DNA of 64,000 bases from Bacillus sp. RO1 (GCF_012524115.1 NZ_JAAZWB010000083.1:1-64000), one strand, 5' to 3'; counted from the stretch's first letter, positions 17,041-27,370 are shown. Notes: a model not told the origin generated them from the letters alone. Numbers and translations: made by a program.

Positions 17041-17089
17041 CAATTACACATCCTTGGTATCATTTCTAGTCAGAGCCTTCCTCAACTAA

Positions 17090-17152
17090 ACTGCCCAATT
17101 CTTAAGTAAGGAGCGATCCACTATGCTGCAATCGCCCTAGATTGTTGAATAA
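17090..17152 (-). repeat. Cassette-end repeat R4
   Basis: Good representative of the family: CTGCCCAATTCTTAAGTAAG, GAGCGATCCACTATGCTG, CAATCGCCCTAGATTGTTGAATAA. GGGCGAT and ATCGCTCC on the minus strand form the stem. It starts 33 bp after the stop of the gene at 17186 and ends 50 bp before the next start. Confidence 0.82.
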
Positions 17153-17185
17153 CCCTTTGATATAGGTTTATTCAATCTTTCCTAA

Positions 17186-17686
17186 CTACATTAATTTAAA
17201 CCCCTGTGATACTAAATCTTTTATTAATGGGCTTACATAAGAATTGCTTTCTTTTTCTTTGGGAACATTCTTTTTAATCCACTTTAAAAGTGTTTTATAC
17301 CAATCATCTAATTCTAGTGATTTCTGAACAAGTTGATTTTCGTCATCCCAATATTTCATTTCCACCCAAAACCTTCCGCCACTAATCTCCTTATTCTTTC
17401 CTATTTCTCTTATTGCCGTTCTTGAAAACTCAATGACGGGGGATGTGGTAGAATCGATTATCTTTCTGTTATTAGGTAGCGATATAAATTTCAAGTCACC
17501 TAAATCTGCTTGATAAAGATATAATTTGAACCATCCTTTTACCGAAAAGGGTTCAGGTAAAGAGGTTATACTTTTAGGCTTAGGATTATCGCCCTCAAAT
17601 AATATTTCTCCACCATTGGTGATAATATAATGAACTAAATCTTTTTCTATTTCTTTATCTATATAAAATGTAATTTGTTTTCCCAT
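17186..17686 (-). CDS. Hypothetical protein in the small-gene array
   Basis: 166 aa, soluble, no signal peptide or membrane helix. I do not recognise a family. Features are an N-terminal beta-rich segment (KQITFYIDKEIEKDLVHYI), a middle part with RFWVEMKYWDDENQLV, and a C-terminal helix (DWYKTLLKWIKKNVPKE), a layout reminiscent of small immunity-type proteins. The RBS GAGGTG lies just before the ATG. R5 lies upstream and R4 downstream. Confidence 0.6.
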   Translation of the reverse strand: MGKQITFYIDKEIEKDLVHYIITNGGEILFEGDNPKPKSITSLPEPFSVKGWFKLYLYQADLGDLKFISLPNNRKIIDSTTSPVIEFSRTAIREIGKNKEISGGRFWVEMKYWDDENQLVQKSLELDDWYKTLLKWIKKNVPKEKESNSYVSPLIKDLVSQGFKLM

Positions 17687-17751
17687 ATAACACCTCGGAA
17701 ACTTTTCGCAGAAATAATTATAATAATAAAGTATAATTGCTTTTCCATTAT

Positions 17752-17815
17752 CCTGCCCAATTCCTAAATAAGAAGCGATAAGCTATGCTGCAATCGCCCT
17801 AGATTACGGAATAAA
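17752..17815 (-). repeat. Cassette-end repeat R5
   Basis: CCTGCCCAATTCCTAAATAAG, AAGCGATAAGCTATGCTG, CAATCGCCCTAGATTACGGAATAA. It starts 3 bp after the lipoprotein stop and ends 66 bp before the next start. Nearly identical to R1, 7 kb away. Confidence 0.8.
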
Positions 17816-17818
17816 GTT

Positions 17819-18196
17819 CTACTTGGATACTACTTTTAATTCTTCACCTTTAACTTTTGAAGCCTCATATATTACCCCATCATCGTAATTTTTAATATCA
17901 AAATACCCATCATAATACTCCCATATATCTTGATGTTTAGTGTTTTCTTTAATAGTTTCTAATACTTGATTAAACAAATCCGTTGCCTCTTCTTCTGTTG
18001 GAGTTCCTTCAACCATAAGTCTAAATTTTATATCTTTCTTTCCGTCATATGCTGATGCAGTGGTTTCTATTTCCTTTATTTCTCTAAAGTAATCTTCAGA
18101 ATTTCCTAACGCTTTACTAATATCAATATCAGGTTGTTGACTACATCCAACCATAAAAATTAACAAAGCAATAAATATTATATTAATTTTCATCAT
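17819..18196 (-). CDS. Predicted lipoprotein, unknown
   Basis: 125 aa with a lipoprotein signal (MMKINIIFIALLIFMVGC), the Cys being followed by SQQPD. The mature part is small and acidic with a TEEEATDLFNQVLETIKE helix; no family recognised. The frame extends seven codons upstream, but GGAGGCG eight bases before the ATG at 18196 fixes the start. It is the first gene of the minus-strand array; R5 follows immediately. Confidence 0.6.
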   Translation of the reverse strand: MMKINIIFIALLIFMVGCSQQPDIDISKALGNSEDYFREIKEIETTASAYDGKKDIKFRLMVEGTPTEEEATDLFNQVLETIKENTKHQDIWEYYDGYFDIKNYDDGVIYEASKVKGEELKVVSK

Positions 18197-18521
18197 AAAA
18201 CACGCCTCCATACCCATTCACTTAAAAAATACTTTTTTCTAGTCATATGTATCTTCCATAAAACTGCCTTTTAATGGAATAACATCTTCACCTATATATT
18301 AACATAAAATACCATAATCCTTTGCTAAAATAATTTAAAACCACAATATCTAGAAAGAAGCGTTTGTAGTTTTTACATATAAATAACACTGCAATTCGCA
18401 GTGCTTTTATTAATACAAATTACGATACATTTTCCAATCCAGATTATAGTTTTCTAAAAGGTTTTAGCCCGTTACGATTAAATGGTTTTATCATATTTTT
18501 TACCTTAGTTGAATAAGTCAC
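18197..18521. other. AT-rich stretch upstream of the small-gene array
   Basis: No gene was recognised. CACTGC and GCAGTG (18387-18403) form a short hairpin followed by T-rich sequence on the plus strand and is AT-rich on the other side, so it could terminate in either direction. A promoter for the lipoprotein gene must lie here, but no convincing -35/-10 pair was found. Confidence 0.3.
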
Positions 18522-18651
18522 CTTGTTGATTGGAGTGGAAGGCGCGCAGACGCCCGCGGGAGGAAGGGAGAGGTGAGACCCTGTAGGCGAAGCCGAGGAG
18601 GCTCACGGACCGCCCGCAGGCAAGCGAAGCGCATGGAACGGAAGTTAACGC
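18522..18651. repeat. Interspersed palindromic element, copy 4 (inverted orientation)
   Basis: Present in the opposite orientation to copy 3. It contains GAGGAGGCTC opposite GAGACCC, CCCGCGGG, and the flanks TTGTTGATTGG and GGAAGTTAACG. The outer ends are degenerate. It lies at the right border of the accessory region, just upstream of the ypuA terminator. Confidence 0.8.
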
Positions 18652-18668
18652 GTTTTACCCAAAACACA

Positions 18669-18699
18669 AAAAAGGCTACCCGGTTATGGCAGCCTTTTT
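18669..18699 (-). terminator. Terminator of the ypuA-like gene
   Basis: AAAAAGGCT and AGCCTTTTT form the stem, and T-rich sequence follows on the minus strand. Confidence 0.8.
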
Positions 18700-18708
18700 C
18701 ATATTTTT

Positions 18709-19623
18709 CTATTTGAACAGATCAGCAATGGACTGGAACAGGTTACGGAAAAAGTCTTGAACTCCCTGCCAGAAACCTTCATTTCCTACTACTTCGTCGA
18801 TTTTATTCTTAATGTCCGTAGAAATTTGCTCTAGCTGATTTTTCACATTATCAAAGTTGATATTCAACTCACGCATTTTTTCAAAAAGATCAATCAACAG
18901 TTGTCGATCTTCTTCACTCAATTCGATATTCAACTTAGCTAATTGTTCTTCAACGATTTGTTCAACATCTTCTCTTGTTGCAGGATTTTGCTCTGCAATC
19001 TGCTTTTTGATTTCGGTCAGCAACTCACTGACTTTTTCACTATCCATGCCCTCTTCTTCTGCAAGCTTGGTTGCAATGGACAATTCTTCGTTTGCTACTT
19101 CCATACGGTCTTTATTCAGTGTTTCTCCACTTACTTCATAAGCTTTGTATATACCTACAAGTGCGGAATGACCGCTAACCTTCACTGGAGATGCAACGAT
19201 AACCTCTGCATCCTCAATTCCAGCAGTCAATAGGGCATTAGCATACATATCATCTGTTACTTGTGTGATATTTTCAGGAGTGGCTCTATTAATGACAAGC
19301 CCTTCCCCTTTTTCTTTTCTCGTAATTTTAGCAGAAGAAAACATACGAGCATTTCTGTCTTCTCCTTCAATATAGGTAACAAGGTCTTCTCCTGTTACCG
19401 TAATTTCTTCAACCATTTCAGGATTTTTCACGTTTAGATATTCGCGCACTTCCTGTTTTTGATCTTCATTCAAGGTTCCACCGTATACGACAATTGGAAG
19501 GCCAAACTTTTCATTGATGCTTTCTTCCTCATCTTCACCGCCGGCAGCTTGTACAACATTCGATAATGTAAGGCCAGATAAAACTAAGGTCAATACTAGC
19601 AAAACTTTTAACCAATGCTTCAT
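18709..19623 (-). CDS. DUF1002 family exported protein (YpuA-like)
   Basis: 304 aa with a signal peptide (LKVLLVLTLVLSGLTLSNVVQAA) and a long secreted domain of the DUF1002 type (residues about 40-240: VVYGGTLNEDQKQEVREYLNV, then SSAKITRKEKGEGLVINR). The helical C-terminal part ends with FWQGVQDFFRNLFQSIADLFK. Function is unknown; the family is linked to the cell surface. The RBS is GGGGGAAATGAA. fxsA lies 35 bp upstream on the same strand. Confidence 0.8.
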   Translation of the reverse strand: MKHWLKVLLVLTLVLSGLTLSNVVQAAGGEDEEESINEKFGLPIVVYGGTLNEDQKQEVREYLNVKNPEMVEEITVTGEDLVTYIEGEDRNARMFSSAKITRKEKGEGLVINRATPENITQVTDDMYANALLTAGIEDAEVIVASPVKVSGHSALVGIYKAYEVSGETLNKDRMEVANEELSIATKLAEEEGMDSEKVSELLTEIKKQIAEQNPATREDVEQIVEEQLAKLNIELSEEDRQLLIDLFEKMRELNINFDNVKNQLEQISTDIKNKIDEVVGNEGFWQGVQDFFRNLFQSIADLFK

Positions 19624-19658
19624 TTCATTTCCCCCATACTAATATGATCAATTGCTCT

Positions 19659-20054
19659 TTATCTTCTGTTAATGACAATAAATTGTCCGCGATCCATCCT
19701 GTTTCTGATTGCACGCATAATGGACGGTTTAATCAAATTCCTTGTCGGTGGCAAAAGTAAGGCAAAGCCGATCGCATCTGTGATGAATCCTGGAGTTAAA
19801 AGAACAACCCCACCAACTAAAATACATAAACCATCAATAATAACATCACCAGGCATCTGACCGCTGTTCATTTTTTGTTGGGCACTTCTAAGAGCAGAAA
19901 CTCCCTGGTATTTTGCTAACCATGCTCCTAAGACACCAGTAAGGATAATTAACATGATCGTTGGTATCGGACCAATCAGTTTTCCTGCTGTAATAAGAAG
20001 CCATATTTCAAGTGCTGGTACAACTATAATCAACGCTAATAAAATTCTGAACAT
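19659..20054 (-). CDS. fxsA: FxsA family membrane protein
   Basis: 131 aa with N-terminal hydrophobic helices (about 3-50), the conserved LTGVLGAWLAKYQG segment, and a second pair of helices ending in GGVVLLTPGFITDAIGFALLLPP. This is the FxsA/YtzA family; the Escherichia coli member affects phage exclusion, but the general function is unclear. A basic C-terminal tail is cytoplasmic. In B. subtilis the homologue (ytzA) lies between pyk and ytvI. Confidence 0.88.
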   Translation of the reverse strand: MFRILLALIIVVPALEIWLLITAGKLIGPIPTIMLIILTGVLGAWLAKYQGVSALRSAQQKMNSGQMPGDVIIDGLCILVGGVVLLTPGFITDAIGFALLLPPTRNLIKPSIMRAIRNRMDRGQFIVINRR

Positions 20055-20133
20055 AATAGGACAACCCCATTTCTAGTAAAAGCAAGCTACCAATCAATTA
20101 TAGCAAATGTGAAAGAATTACTCTAATATAAAC

Positions 20134-20170
20134 AAACCCCTCTCCCAGCATATGCCAGAAAGAGGGGTTT
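20134..20170 (-). terminator. Terminator of pyk
   Basis: AAACCCCTCT and AGAGGGGTTT form a 10-bp stem with a 17-nt loop after the pyk stop. A second short pairing inside the loop (CAGCATATGCTG-like) is possible. Confidence 0.75.
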
Positions 20171-20180
20171 ATGTCCTATA

Positions 20181-21935
20181 TTATAATACGTTTGCGTGAC
20201 CTGTATAAATCGTACCGCGGGAAGAATCAACCGTGATTTCTTGACCGTCTTTTAGGATAGAAGTAGCTTCTTCTACTCCAACGATGACAGGAATACCAAG
20301 GCTTAACCCGACAACTGCAGCGTGACTTGTCAGGCCGCCTTCTTCTGTGATAAGAGCAGATGCTTTTTCTAATGAAGGCATCATATCTTTATCAGTGCCA
20401 GTTGTTACGAAAATAGCTCCGTGCGTCATTTTATCAGCAGCTTCTTCTGCAGTCTTTGCAACAACGACTTTTCCGTAAGCAGATTTCCTGCCGATGCCCT
20501 GTCCACTTGCAAGAACATCGCCAACAACATGAATTTTCATCAAGTTTGTTGTACCTTTTTCGCCAACCGGAACACCTGCAGTAATAACAATTAGGTCTCC
20601 GTGAGAAACGATACCTGTGTTCAATGATTCTTCTACTGCTACTTCTAACATTTCATCTGTAGAAGTCGCTTGACGACCGATGCGTGGGTAAACACCCCAT
20701 ACTAGAGCAAGTTTACGGGATACCGCTTCACAAGAAGTAACAGCAACAATCGGTGCTTTTGGACGGTATTTAGAAATCATGCGTGCAGTATGACCACTTT
20801 CTGTCGGTGTCACAATTGCAGAAACATCCAAGCTGATTGCCGTATAAGCAACAGATTGACCAATGGAATCCGTTACAGTCAGTGCAGCTTGTTTGCTATG
20901 CTTTGTAAGAATTTCTCCGTATGCTAACGCCTGTTCCGCACGAGAAGCGATGTTGTGCATCGTTTGAACAGCTTCAATTGGATATGAACCAGCAGCTGTT
21001 TCACCTGAAAGCATGATAGCGTCTGTTCCATCAAAGATTGCGTTCGCTACGTCACTTGCTTCTGCGCGAGTCGGGCGCGGGTTGCGTTGCATGGAATCAA
21101 GCATTTGAGTTGCTGTGATGACAGGCTTACCAGCAAGGTTACATTTTTTGATTAGTTCTTTTTGAACAAGAGGGACTTCTTCAGCAGGGATTTCTACTCC
21201 AAGGTCTCCACGAGCAACCATCAAGCCGTCGGAAACTTCCAAGATTTCGTTGATATTGTCAACACCCTCTTGGTTTTCGATTTTAGGGATGATTTGAATG
21301 TCTGTAGCATCATGTGCTTCCAGTAACTCACGAATTTCAAGAACGTCTGACGCACGACGTACGAAAGATGCCGCAATGAAATCAACACCTTGCTCAATAC
21401 CAAAGCGGATGTCGTTCGCATCTTTTTCGGTAATACCAGGAAGGTTCACTTTTACACCAGGAACATTCACGCCTTTTTTATTTTTCAGTGTACCGGAGTT
21501 CAAAATCTTTGTTCTGATTTCGTTGTTTCCTACTTCCAGAACTTCCAATCCGATCAGACCGTCATCCAAAAGTATACGGGAACCTGGATGTACGTCTTCC
21601 ATAAGTCCAGGGTAAGTAATGGAGAACTTTTCCGTTGTTCCAATTACTTCTTCCATAGAGATGATAATTTCATTTCCTTGTACTAATTCAATCGCACCAT
21701 CTTGCATCGTATGCGTTCTGATTTCCGGACCTTTAGTATCCAAGAGGATCGCTACATTTTTCCCCGTGCGTTCTACCGCTTCACGAATATTGCGGATACG
21801 AGCTCCATGCTCTTCATAGTCACCATGTGAAAAGTTCAGACGGGTAACATTCATCCCTGCTTCCATCAGCTGGATTAACGTTTCGACACTTTCACTAGCT
21901 GGTCCAATCGTACAAACAATCTTTGTTTTTTTCAT
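20181..21935 (-). CDS. pyk: Pyruvate kinase
   Basis: Phosphoenolpyruvate plus ADP to pyruvate plus ATP. The 584 aa include the A/B domains ([45 protein letters not shown]) and the extra C-terminal domain of Bacillus-type enzymes with the PEP-utiliser motif ([14 protein letters not shown], about 520-535). The RBS AGGAGG precedes the ATG by nine bases. It follows pfkA by 132 bp, the usual glycolytic pair. Confidence 0.97.
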   Translation of the reverse strand: MKKTKIVCTIGPASESVETLIQLMEAGMNVTRLNFSHGDYEEHGARIRNIREAVERTGKNVAILLDTKGPEIRTHTMQDGAIELVQGNEIIISMEEVIGTTEKFSITYPGLMEDVHPGSRILLDDGLIGLEVLEVGNNEIRTKILNSGTLKNKKGVNVPGVKVNLPGITEKDANDIRFGIEQGVDFIAASFVRRASDVLEIRELLEAHDATDIQIIPKIENQEGVDNINEILEVSDGLMVARGDLGVEIPAEEVPLVQKELIKKCNLAGKPVITATQMLDSMQRNPRPTRAEASDVANAIFDGTDAIMLSGETAAGSYPIEAVQTMHNIASRAEQALAYGEILTKHSKQAALTVTDSIGQSVAYTAISLDVSAIVTPTESGHTARMISKYRPKAPIVAVTSCEAVSRKLALVWGVYPRIGRQATSTDEMLEVAVEESLNTGIVSHGDLIVITAGVPVGEKGTTNLMKIHVVGDVLASGQGIGRKSAYGKVVVAKTAEEAADKMTHGAIFVTTGTDKDMMPSLEKASALITEEGGLTSHAAVVGLSLGIPVIVGVEEATSILKDGQEITVDSSRGTIYTGHANVL

Positions 21936-22067
21936 GTAAAATTTCCTCCTAGTTATATACCGTTCTTTTCATTTCGTCCTTTTATATTATAAAGCAATAG
22001 AGTGGCATTACACCAACGATAGCCTCAGTAACCTGGTAATGAAAACGATTCCAATGTGCTTATCTTA

Positions 22068-23051
<984 letters not shown>

Positions 23052-23079
23052 TTACCTATAAACGTATACCCAAACATAT

Positions 23080-23109
23080 ATTTTATTAGAAAAATGAGTA
23101 CTATGTAAA
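23080..23109 (-). promoter_or_regulatory. Predicted pfkA promoter
   Basis: On the minus strand -35 TTTACA (23104-23109) and -10 TAAAAT (23080-23085) are separated by 18 bp, about 55-80 bp before the pfkA start. Confidence 0.55.
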
Positions 23110-23377
23110 GCCTCTTTATTCAAAATTAACATGAAGGTATGTCGAAAACAACTGAAAATTGTCGATGAAAAGTTTTGGATGCGCTATCATTTTTCATTGT
23201 TGACATTTTGGTCAATTTTATTATGTATACCTGCAAATTCTATAGGTATTCAAACTTTTAGCTCTTCATTAAGATACCCAGCTTATTCCTTCCTATCCAA
23301 AAGAAAACAGGAGGAAAATAACCTATTCCCTCCTGTTGAAAATTCTTTTGTGTTGTATATGGAATATCTACGCTCAT
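23110..23377. other. Gene-free stretch between pfkA and accA
   Basis: It holds the accDA terminator and, on the plus strand, a consensus-like promoter (TTGACA at 23200-23205, TATGTA at 23222-23227, 16-bp spacer) followed by an ATACCT/AGGTAT dyad (about 23226-23250). No convincing plus-strand gene follows. A plus-strand 85-codon frame here lacks a good RBS and family features. Confidence 0.35.
23308..23335 (-). terminator. Terminator of accDA
   Basis: CAGGAGG and CCTCCTG enclose a 14-nt loop; on the minus strand TTTTCTTTT follows. It lies about 40 bp after the accA stop. Confidence 0.75.
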
Positions 23378-24364
23378 CTACTGGTTGATCTTTTCAGGCT
23401 TAAGCTGCTCCTTAAACGAGAATGCACCAATTCGTTTATATTTTGCATAGCGGTGTTCGATTAATTCCTCTGCAGTCAATGGCATGAGATCTTGAAGGGA
23501 CTCTTTCAATATCTCTTTAATTCCTTTTGCTTGAACATCTACATTTTTGTGGGCCCCGCCCTTGGCTTCTGGAATAATTTTATCAATGATTCCTAAATCG
23601 TACAGATCAGGTGCAGTAATCCTCATAGATTCTGCTGCTTTCTTAGCAAGACTGGCATCTTTCCAAAGAATAGCCGCCGCTCCTTCTGGCGAAATAACAG
23701 AATAAGTAGAGTTCTCAAGCATGTGTACATGATTCCCGACACCAAGTGCAAGAGCCCCGCCGCTTCCTCCTTCACCAATGACAATACAAATAACCGGAAC
23801 TTTCAAGCCTGCCATTTCAAAGAGGTTTTTGGCAATGGCTTCACTTTGTCCACGCTCTTCTGCAGCTTTCCCAGGGTAAGCACCCTTCGTATCAATGAAG
23901 CACACGATAGGACGGTTGAATTTCTCTGCCTGATACATCAGCCTTAATGCTTTGCGGTATCCTTCCGGGTGCGGCATGCCGAAATTTCTGCGAATATTTT
24001 CTTTCGTATCCTTCCCACGCTGATGACCGATAATGGTGATAGGTACGCCGTCAAATTTTCCAATTCCACCTACTATTGCTTCATCATCGCCATAGTATCG
24101 GTCTCCATGTAATTCTAAAAAGTTCGTGAAAACACGTTCAATATAATCCAACGTGGTGGGGCGTTCGGGATGTCTGGCTATTTGGACGCGATCCCATGGA
24201 CTTAAGTTTCCATAGATATCTGATTCTAGTTTTTCTAGTCTTACTTCAAGCTTCTCAATTTCACTAGTAAGATCCATGTCGCTATTTTTCGTGAACTCTT
24301 TTAATTCACCTATTTTCTTACGAAGTTCTACAACCGGTTTTTCGAATTCCATTTCTCCTACCAT
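23378..24364 (-). CDS. accA: Acetyl-CoA carboxylase carboxyltransferase alpha subunit
   Basis: Alpha half of the carboxyltransferase that moves carboxyl from carboxybiotin to acetyl-CoA, giving malonyl-CoA for fatty acid synthesis. 328 aa, with the carboxyltransferase core ([20 protein letters not shown], then [17 protein letters not shown] and [14 protein letters not shown]). The ATG at 24364 has GGAGGGG upstream and overlaps the end of accD by 7 bp; the internal ATG five codons later is too close to its AGGAG. Confidence 0.96.
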   Translation of the reverse strand: MVGEMEFEKPVVELRKKIGELKEFTKNSDMDLTSEIEKLEVRLEKLESDIYGNLSPWDRVQIARHPERPTTLDYIERVFTNFLELHGDRYYGDDEAIVGGIGKFDGVPITIIGHQRGKDTKENIRRNFGMPHPEGYRKALRLMYQAEKFNRPIVCFIDTKGAYPGKAAEERGQSEAIAKNLFEMAGLKVPVICIVIGEGGSGGALALGVGNHVHMLENSTYSVISPEGAAAILWKDASLAKKAAESMRITAPDLYDLGIIDKIIPEAKGGAHKNVDVQAKGIKEILKESLQDLMPLTAEELIEHRYAKYKRIGAFSFKEQLKPEKINQ

Positions 24365-25221
24365 CTCGTCTCCCCTCCTCCCTGGTGTATATCTAATACA
24401 TTTGTTAAGGTTTCTTTTAGCTCAAGACGAGGAATAACAGCATCTAGTTGACCACATTTCAATAAAAATTCCGCCGTTTGAAAGTCTTCCGGAAGATCCT
24501 CCCGAATGGTTTGCTCGATGATACGTCTCCCGGCAAATCCTATCAAGGCTTTCGGTTCTGCAAAGTTATAATCTCCTAATGATGCGAAACTAGCAGATAC
24601 GCCACCCGTAGTTGGATGAGTCATCACCGAAATGATCAATCCGCCACTTTCACTATGAAGCTTTAGGGCACTACTAGTTTTCGCCATTTGCATCAAACTT
24701 AAAACACCTTCCTGCATTCTTGCACCACCTGAAGCAGTGAAAATAAGGAATGGTACTCTCTTCTCTTTTGCCTTTTCAATGGCACGGGTGATTTTTTCAC
24801 CGACTACCGATCCCATGCTTCCCATGCGGAAAGTAGAATCCATAACAGCAACGACAATCGGGAAACTATTAATCGTACCCTCACCAGTCACAACCGCCTC
24901 ATTGATTCCGGTTTTCTTCCTGTCACCTTCTAGTTTTTCCAAATAGTTTGGGAAATTAAGAGGATTTTCAGAAACCATATCCACATCATATGCGGTAAAG
25001 CTCCCTTTATCCAATAAGCTTTGAATTCTTTCTTTTGCATTCATGGGATGATGATGGCCACAGTGTAGACAGACCTTCAGGTTTTTCATTAACTCTTTTG
25101 TATACATTATTTTTTTACAGCTTGGACATTTGGTCATAATTCCTTCTGGTACATCTTGATTTGCTTGTTCCGATGGAATGGATGCGTATTTTTTCTTCTT
25201 TGTGAACAAATCCTTCAACAA
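24358..25221 (-). CDS. accD: Acetyl-CoA carboxylase carboxyltransferase beta subunit
   Basis: Beta half of the acetyl-CoA carboxyltransferase. 287 aa. The N-terminal zinc ribbon has Cys pairs CPSCKKI and CLHCGHH (residues about 32-55), followed by the crotonase-like core with [12 protein letters not shown] and [14 protein letters not shown]. The start is TTG at 25221 (a second TTG follows at once) about ten bases after GGGAGG, as in B. subtilis accD. Overlaps accA. A FapR-like box lies 45-60 bp upstream. Confidence 0.96.
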   Translation of the reverse strand: MLKDLFTKKKKYASIPSEQANQDVPEGIMTKCPSCKKIMYTKELMKNLKVCLHCGHHHPMNAKERIQSLLDKGSFTAYDVDMVSENPLNFPNYLEKLEGDRKKTGINEAVVTGEGTINSFPIVVAVMDSTFRMGSMGSVVGEKITRAIEKAKEKRVPFLIFTASGGARMQEGVLSLMQMAKTSSALKLHSESGGLIISVMTHPTTGGVSASFASLGDYNFAEPKALIGFAGRRIIEQTIREDLPEDFQTAEFLLKCGQLDAVIPRLELKETLTNVLDIHQGGGETRW

Positions 25222-25264
25222 AACAACAGAACCTCCCTTAATTACAGAAACTTGTTACTTAGTT

Positions 25265-25281
25265 TTGGTATTTGGTACTAA
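25265..25281. promoter_or_regulatory. FapR-like box upstream of accD
   Basis: TTGGTATTTGGTACTAA matches the FapR operator consensus (TTAGTACC-T-GGTACTAA type) at 14 of 17 positions, one half-site being perfect. FapR represses lipid-synthesis genes when malonyl-CoA is low, so control of accDA would be a sensible feedback. Inferred from sequence only. Confidence 0.5.
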
Positions 25282-25297
25282 TAACAGGTCAAAATAT

Positions 25298-25350
25298 AGG
25301 TAAGTAAGGCTGTTAACATTATTTCAATAAACAAATTCCTTTACTTACCT
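25298..25350 (-). terminator. Long-loop inverted repeat after the GntR gene
   Basis: AGGTAAGTAAGG (25298-25309) pairs with CCTTTACTTACCT (25338-25350) with one bulge, loop 28 nt. On the minus strand TATATTTTG follows. Probably the terminator of the ytsJ-gntR unit; an antiterminator-type leader for accD is an alternative. Confidence 0.5.
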
Positions 25351-25407
25351 TTATACTCATACTGTTAATGTAACGGAAACTCCACGATGGATGTTGTAGA
25401 TTCTTGT

Positions 25408-26022
25408 CTACTTTTTATCGACAATTTCCGTAAAATGTTTTTCATATAGCTTTATCACTTGTTCCGCTTGCTTTTCTCTCATCGCCTCTAGTAACTCTTC
25501 TAAAACACCACTCTCTATCATATTATCCTTACAGATAATCTGTGCATAACTATTGACAAGTGTCCAAATTCTTAGCATCAAACTGTTGTCTACTATCGTC
25601 ATAATCCCTTTGAAAAGATCTGTTCTGGATATGGGAGCTGAAAGCATTTCTCTCATTTTCTCATAATCTTTTACAGAAGCTTTTTGCATAAATAACTGGA
25701 TGCATGATTTTTCTATCTCCAGTTTGGTTTCTAACAAATCATTTTTGGTCTTGTCCTGCTCCAAAATGAACGTTCCCAATAGTTCCACTAGGTGGTGCTC
25801 TTTAAAATCTTTGATGAATGTTCCTTCCCCACGCCTTGTTTCAATGAGCCCCAAAAGCTCCAATGCCCGGAGTGCTTCCCGAACAGAGGACCGTCCGACA
25901 TTTAATCGATCGGACAGTTCACGCTCGGAAGGAATCTTGTCTCCTGCTTTCAAGCCGTCTGCTACAATGATGGCCCGAATTTTTTTGACAATCTCTAAAT
26001 ACATTTTCGTAGGTGTAGTCAT
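25408..26022 (-). CDS. FadR-type GntR family transcriptional regulator
   Basis: 204 aa. Winged-helix GntR domain at residues about 8-75 (AGDKIPSERELSDRLNVGRSSVREALRALELLGLIETRRGEGTF is the helix-turn-helix signature), followed by a short all-helical FCD-like ligand domain. The start lies three bases after the malic enzyme stop, so the two genes are coupled and it probably controls a carboxylate or fatty-acid pathway; malate metabolism is a guess from context. The ligand domain is shorter than the usual FCD. Confidence 0.8.
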   Translation of the reverse strand: MTTPTKMYLEIVKKIRAIIVADGLKAGDKIPSERELSDRLNVGRSSVREALRALELLGLIETRRGEGTFIKDFKEHHLVELLGTFILEQDKTKNDLLETKLEIEKSCIQLFMQKASVKDYEKMREMLSAPISRTDLFKGIMTIVDNSLMLRIWTLVNSYAQIICKDNMIESGVLEELLEAMREKQAEQVIKLYEKHFTEIVDKK

Positions 26023-26025
26023 AGA

Positions 26026-27264
26026 CTATTCACTTTTTCCAATAATGGCGGTCCGTCTGGTTTTCTCTGCTACCTCTTCTGGATCCACCTTAATACGGGC
26101 AACTCCGGTCTCCATAGCAGCTTTTGCGACAGCTGCTGCTACCGCAGGAGCTACACGTGGGTCAAAAGGAGCTGGTATGACATAATCATCACTTAGCTCA
26201 TCATCAGAAACCAAGCTTGCTATTGCTTCCACCGCAGCGATTTTCATTTGTTCGTTAATATGAGTGGCCCTTACGTCAAGCGCACCGCGGAATATTCCCG
26301 GAAAAGCCAAGACATTATTTACTTGGTTAGGGAAGTCGGAACGTCCAGTCCCTACCACACTTGCACCTGCAAGCTTTGCTTCTGCCGGCATGATTTCCGG
26401 GTTAGGGTTGGCCATGGCAAAGATAATGGCATCCTTGTTCATGCTTTCAATCATCGCTTGTGTCAAAGCACCTTCAACAGACACTCCGATGAACACATCA
26501 GCGTCTTTCATCACATCTGCTAATGTCCCTTCAACTTTGCTGCGATTTGTGTAGCTAGCAACTTCTGCTTTTACACTGTTCATCCCAAATGGACGTCCTT
26601 CATAAATGGCACCTTTTGAATCACACATTGTAATATCCCTTACACCATATCGATATAATAATTTAATGATGGCAATTCCCGCAGCACCTGCACCATTGGC
26701 TACCACTTTTATTTCTCCGATATTCTTTTTCACTAGCTTGAGGGCATTAACAAGACCTGCAACCGTTACAATTGCCGTTCCATGTTGATCGTCATGAAAA
26801 ATAGGGATATTCGTTTCCTTCTTCAGACGCTCTTCCACAACGAAACAGTTTGGAGCAGCGATATCCTCAAGATTGACTCCTCCGAAAGTAGGCTCAAGAA
26901 GCTTCACAGTTTCTACAATTTTATCTACATCCGTCGTGTTCAAGCAAATCGGGAATGCATCCACTCCAGCAAAGCTTTTGAACAATACCGCTTTTCCTTC
27001 CATTACCGGTAAAGCTGCTTCAGGACCGATGTTGCCAAGTCCCAATACTGCTGTCCCGTCTGAAACGACAGCTACCATATTGCCCTTCATCGTATAATCA
27101 TAGACTTTGTTTTTATCATCATAAATTGCTTTACACGGCTCAGCCACTCCAGGAGAATATGCCAGACTTAAATCCTTAGCATTTCTTACGGGAACTTTTG
27201 ATTTTGACTCCAATTTCCCCTGGTGAATCTTGTGCATATGTAAAGCTTCTTCTTTTAAAGACAT
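26026..27264 (-). CDS. ytsJ: Malic enzyme (NAD(P)-dependent, YtsJ type)
   Basis: Oxidative decarboxylation of malate to pyruvate. 412 aa. The malic-enzyme N-terminal domain has LAYSPGVAEPC and DGTAVLGLGNIGPEAALPVMEGK. The Rossmann fold starts at ANGAGAAGIAII. The frame extends 12 codons upstream; the ATG at 27264 gives the family N-terminus MSLKEEALHMHK and has GGGGGGA upstream, so it was preferred. It precedes the GntR gene and follows dnaE with a terminator between. Confidence 0.94.
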   Translation of the reverse strand: MSLKEEALHMHKIHQGKLESKSKVPVRNAKDLSLAYSPGVAEPCKAIYDDKNKVYDYTMKGNMVAVVSDGTAVLGLGNIGPEAALPVMEGKAVLFKSFAGVDAFPICLNTTDVDKIVETVKLLEPTFGGVNLEDIAAPNCFVVEERLKKETNIPIFHDDQHGTAIVTVAGLVNALKLVKKNIGEIKVVANGAGAAGIAIIKLLYRYGVRDITMCDSKGAIYEGRPFGMNSVKAEVASYTNRSKVEGTLADVMKDADVFIGVSVEGALTQAMIESMNKDAIIFAMANPNPEIMPAEAKLAGASVVGTGRSDFPNQVNNVLAFPGIFRGALDVRATHINEQMKIAAVEAIASLVSDDELSDDYVIPAPFDPRVAPAVAAAVAKAAMETGVARIKVDPEEVAEKTRRTAIIGKSE

Positions 27265-27370
27265 GATACATGTCCCCCCTGCTATTTTTGTCATCCTCAT
27301 TGCCTTTATTACATTAGGATCTTGTGATGACTTCCATTTAATATATTTACCATTTCATTATACTAAAAAA

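Noticed and set aside
23131-23388. 85-codon plus-strand frame near accA
   Set aside because: It overlaps the accDA terminator, has no RBS and no recognisable family.
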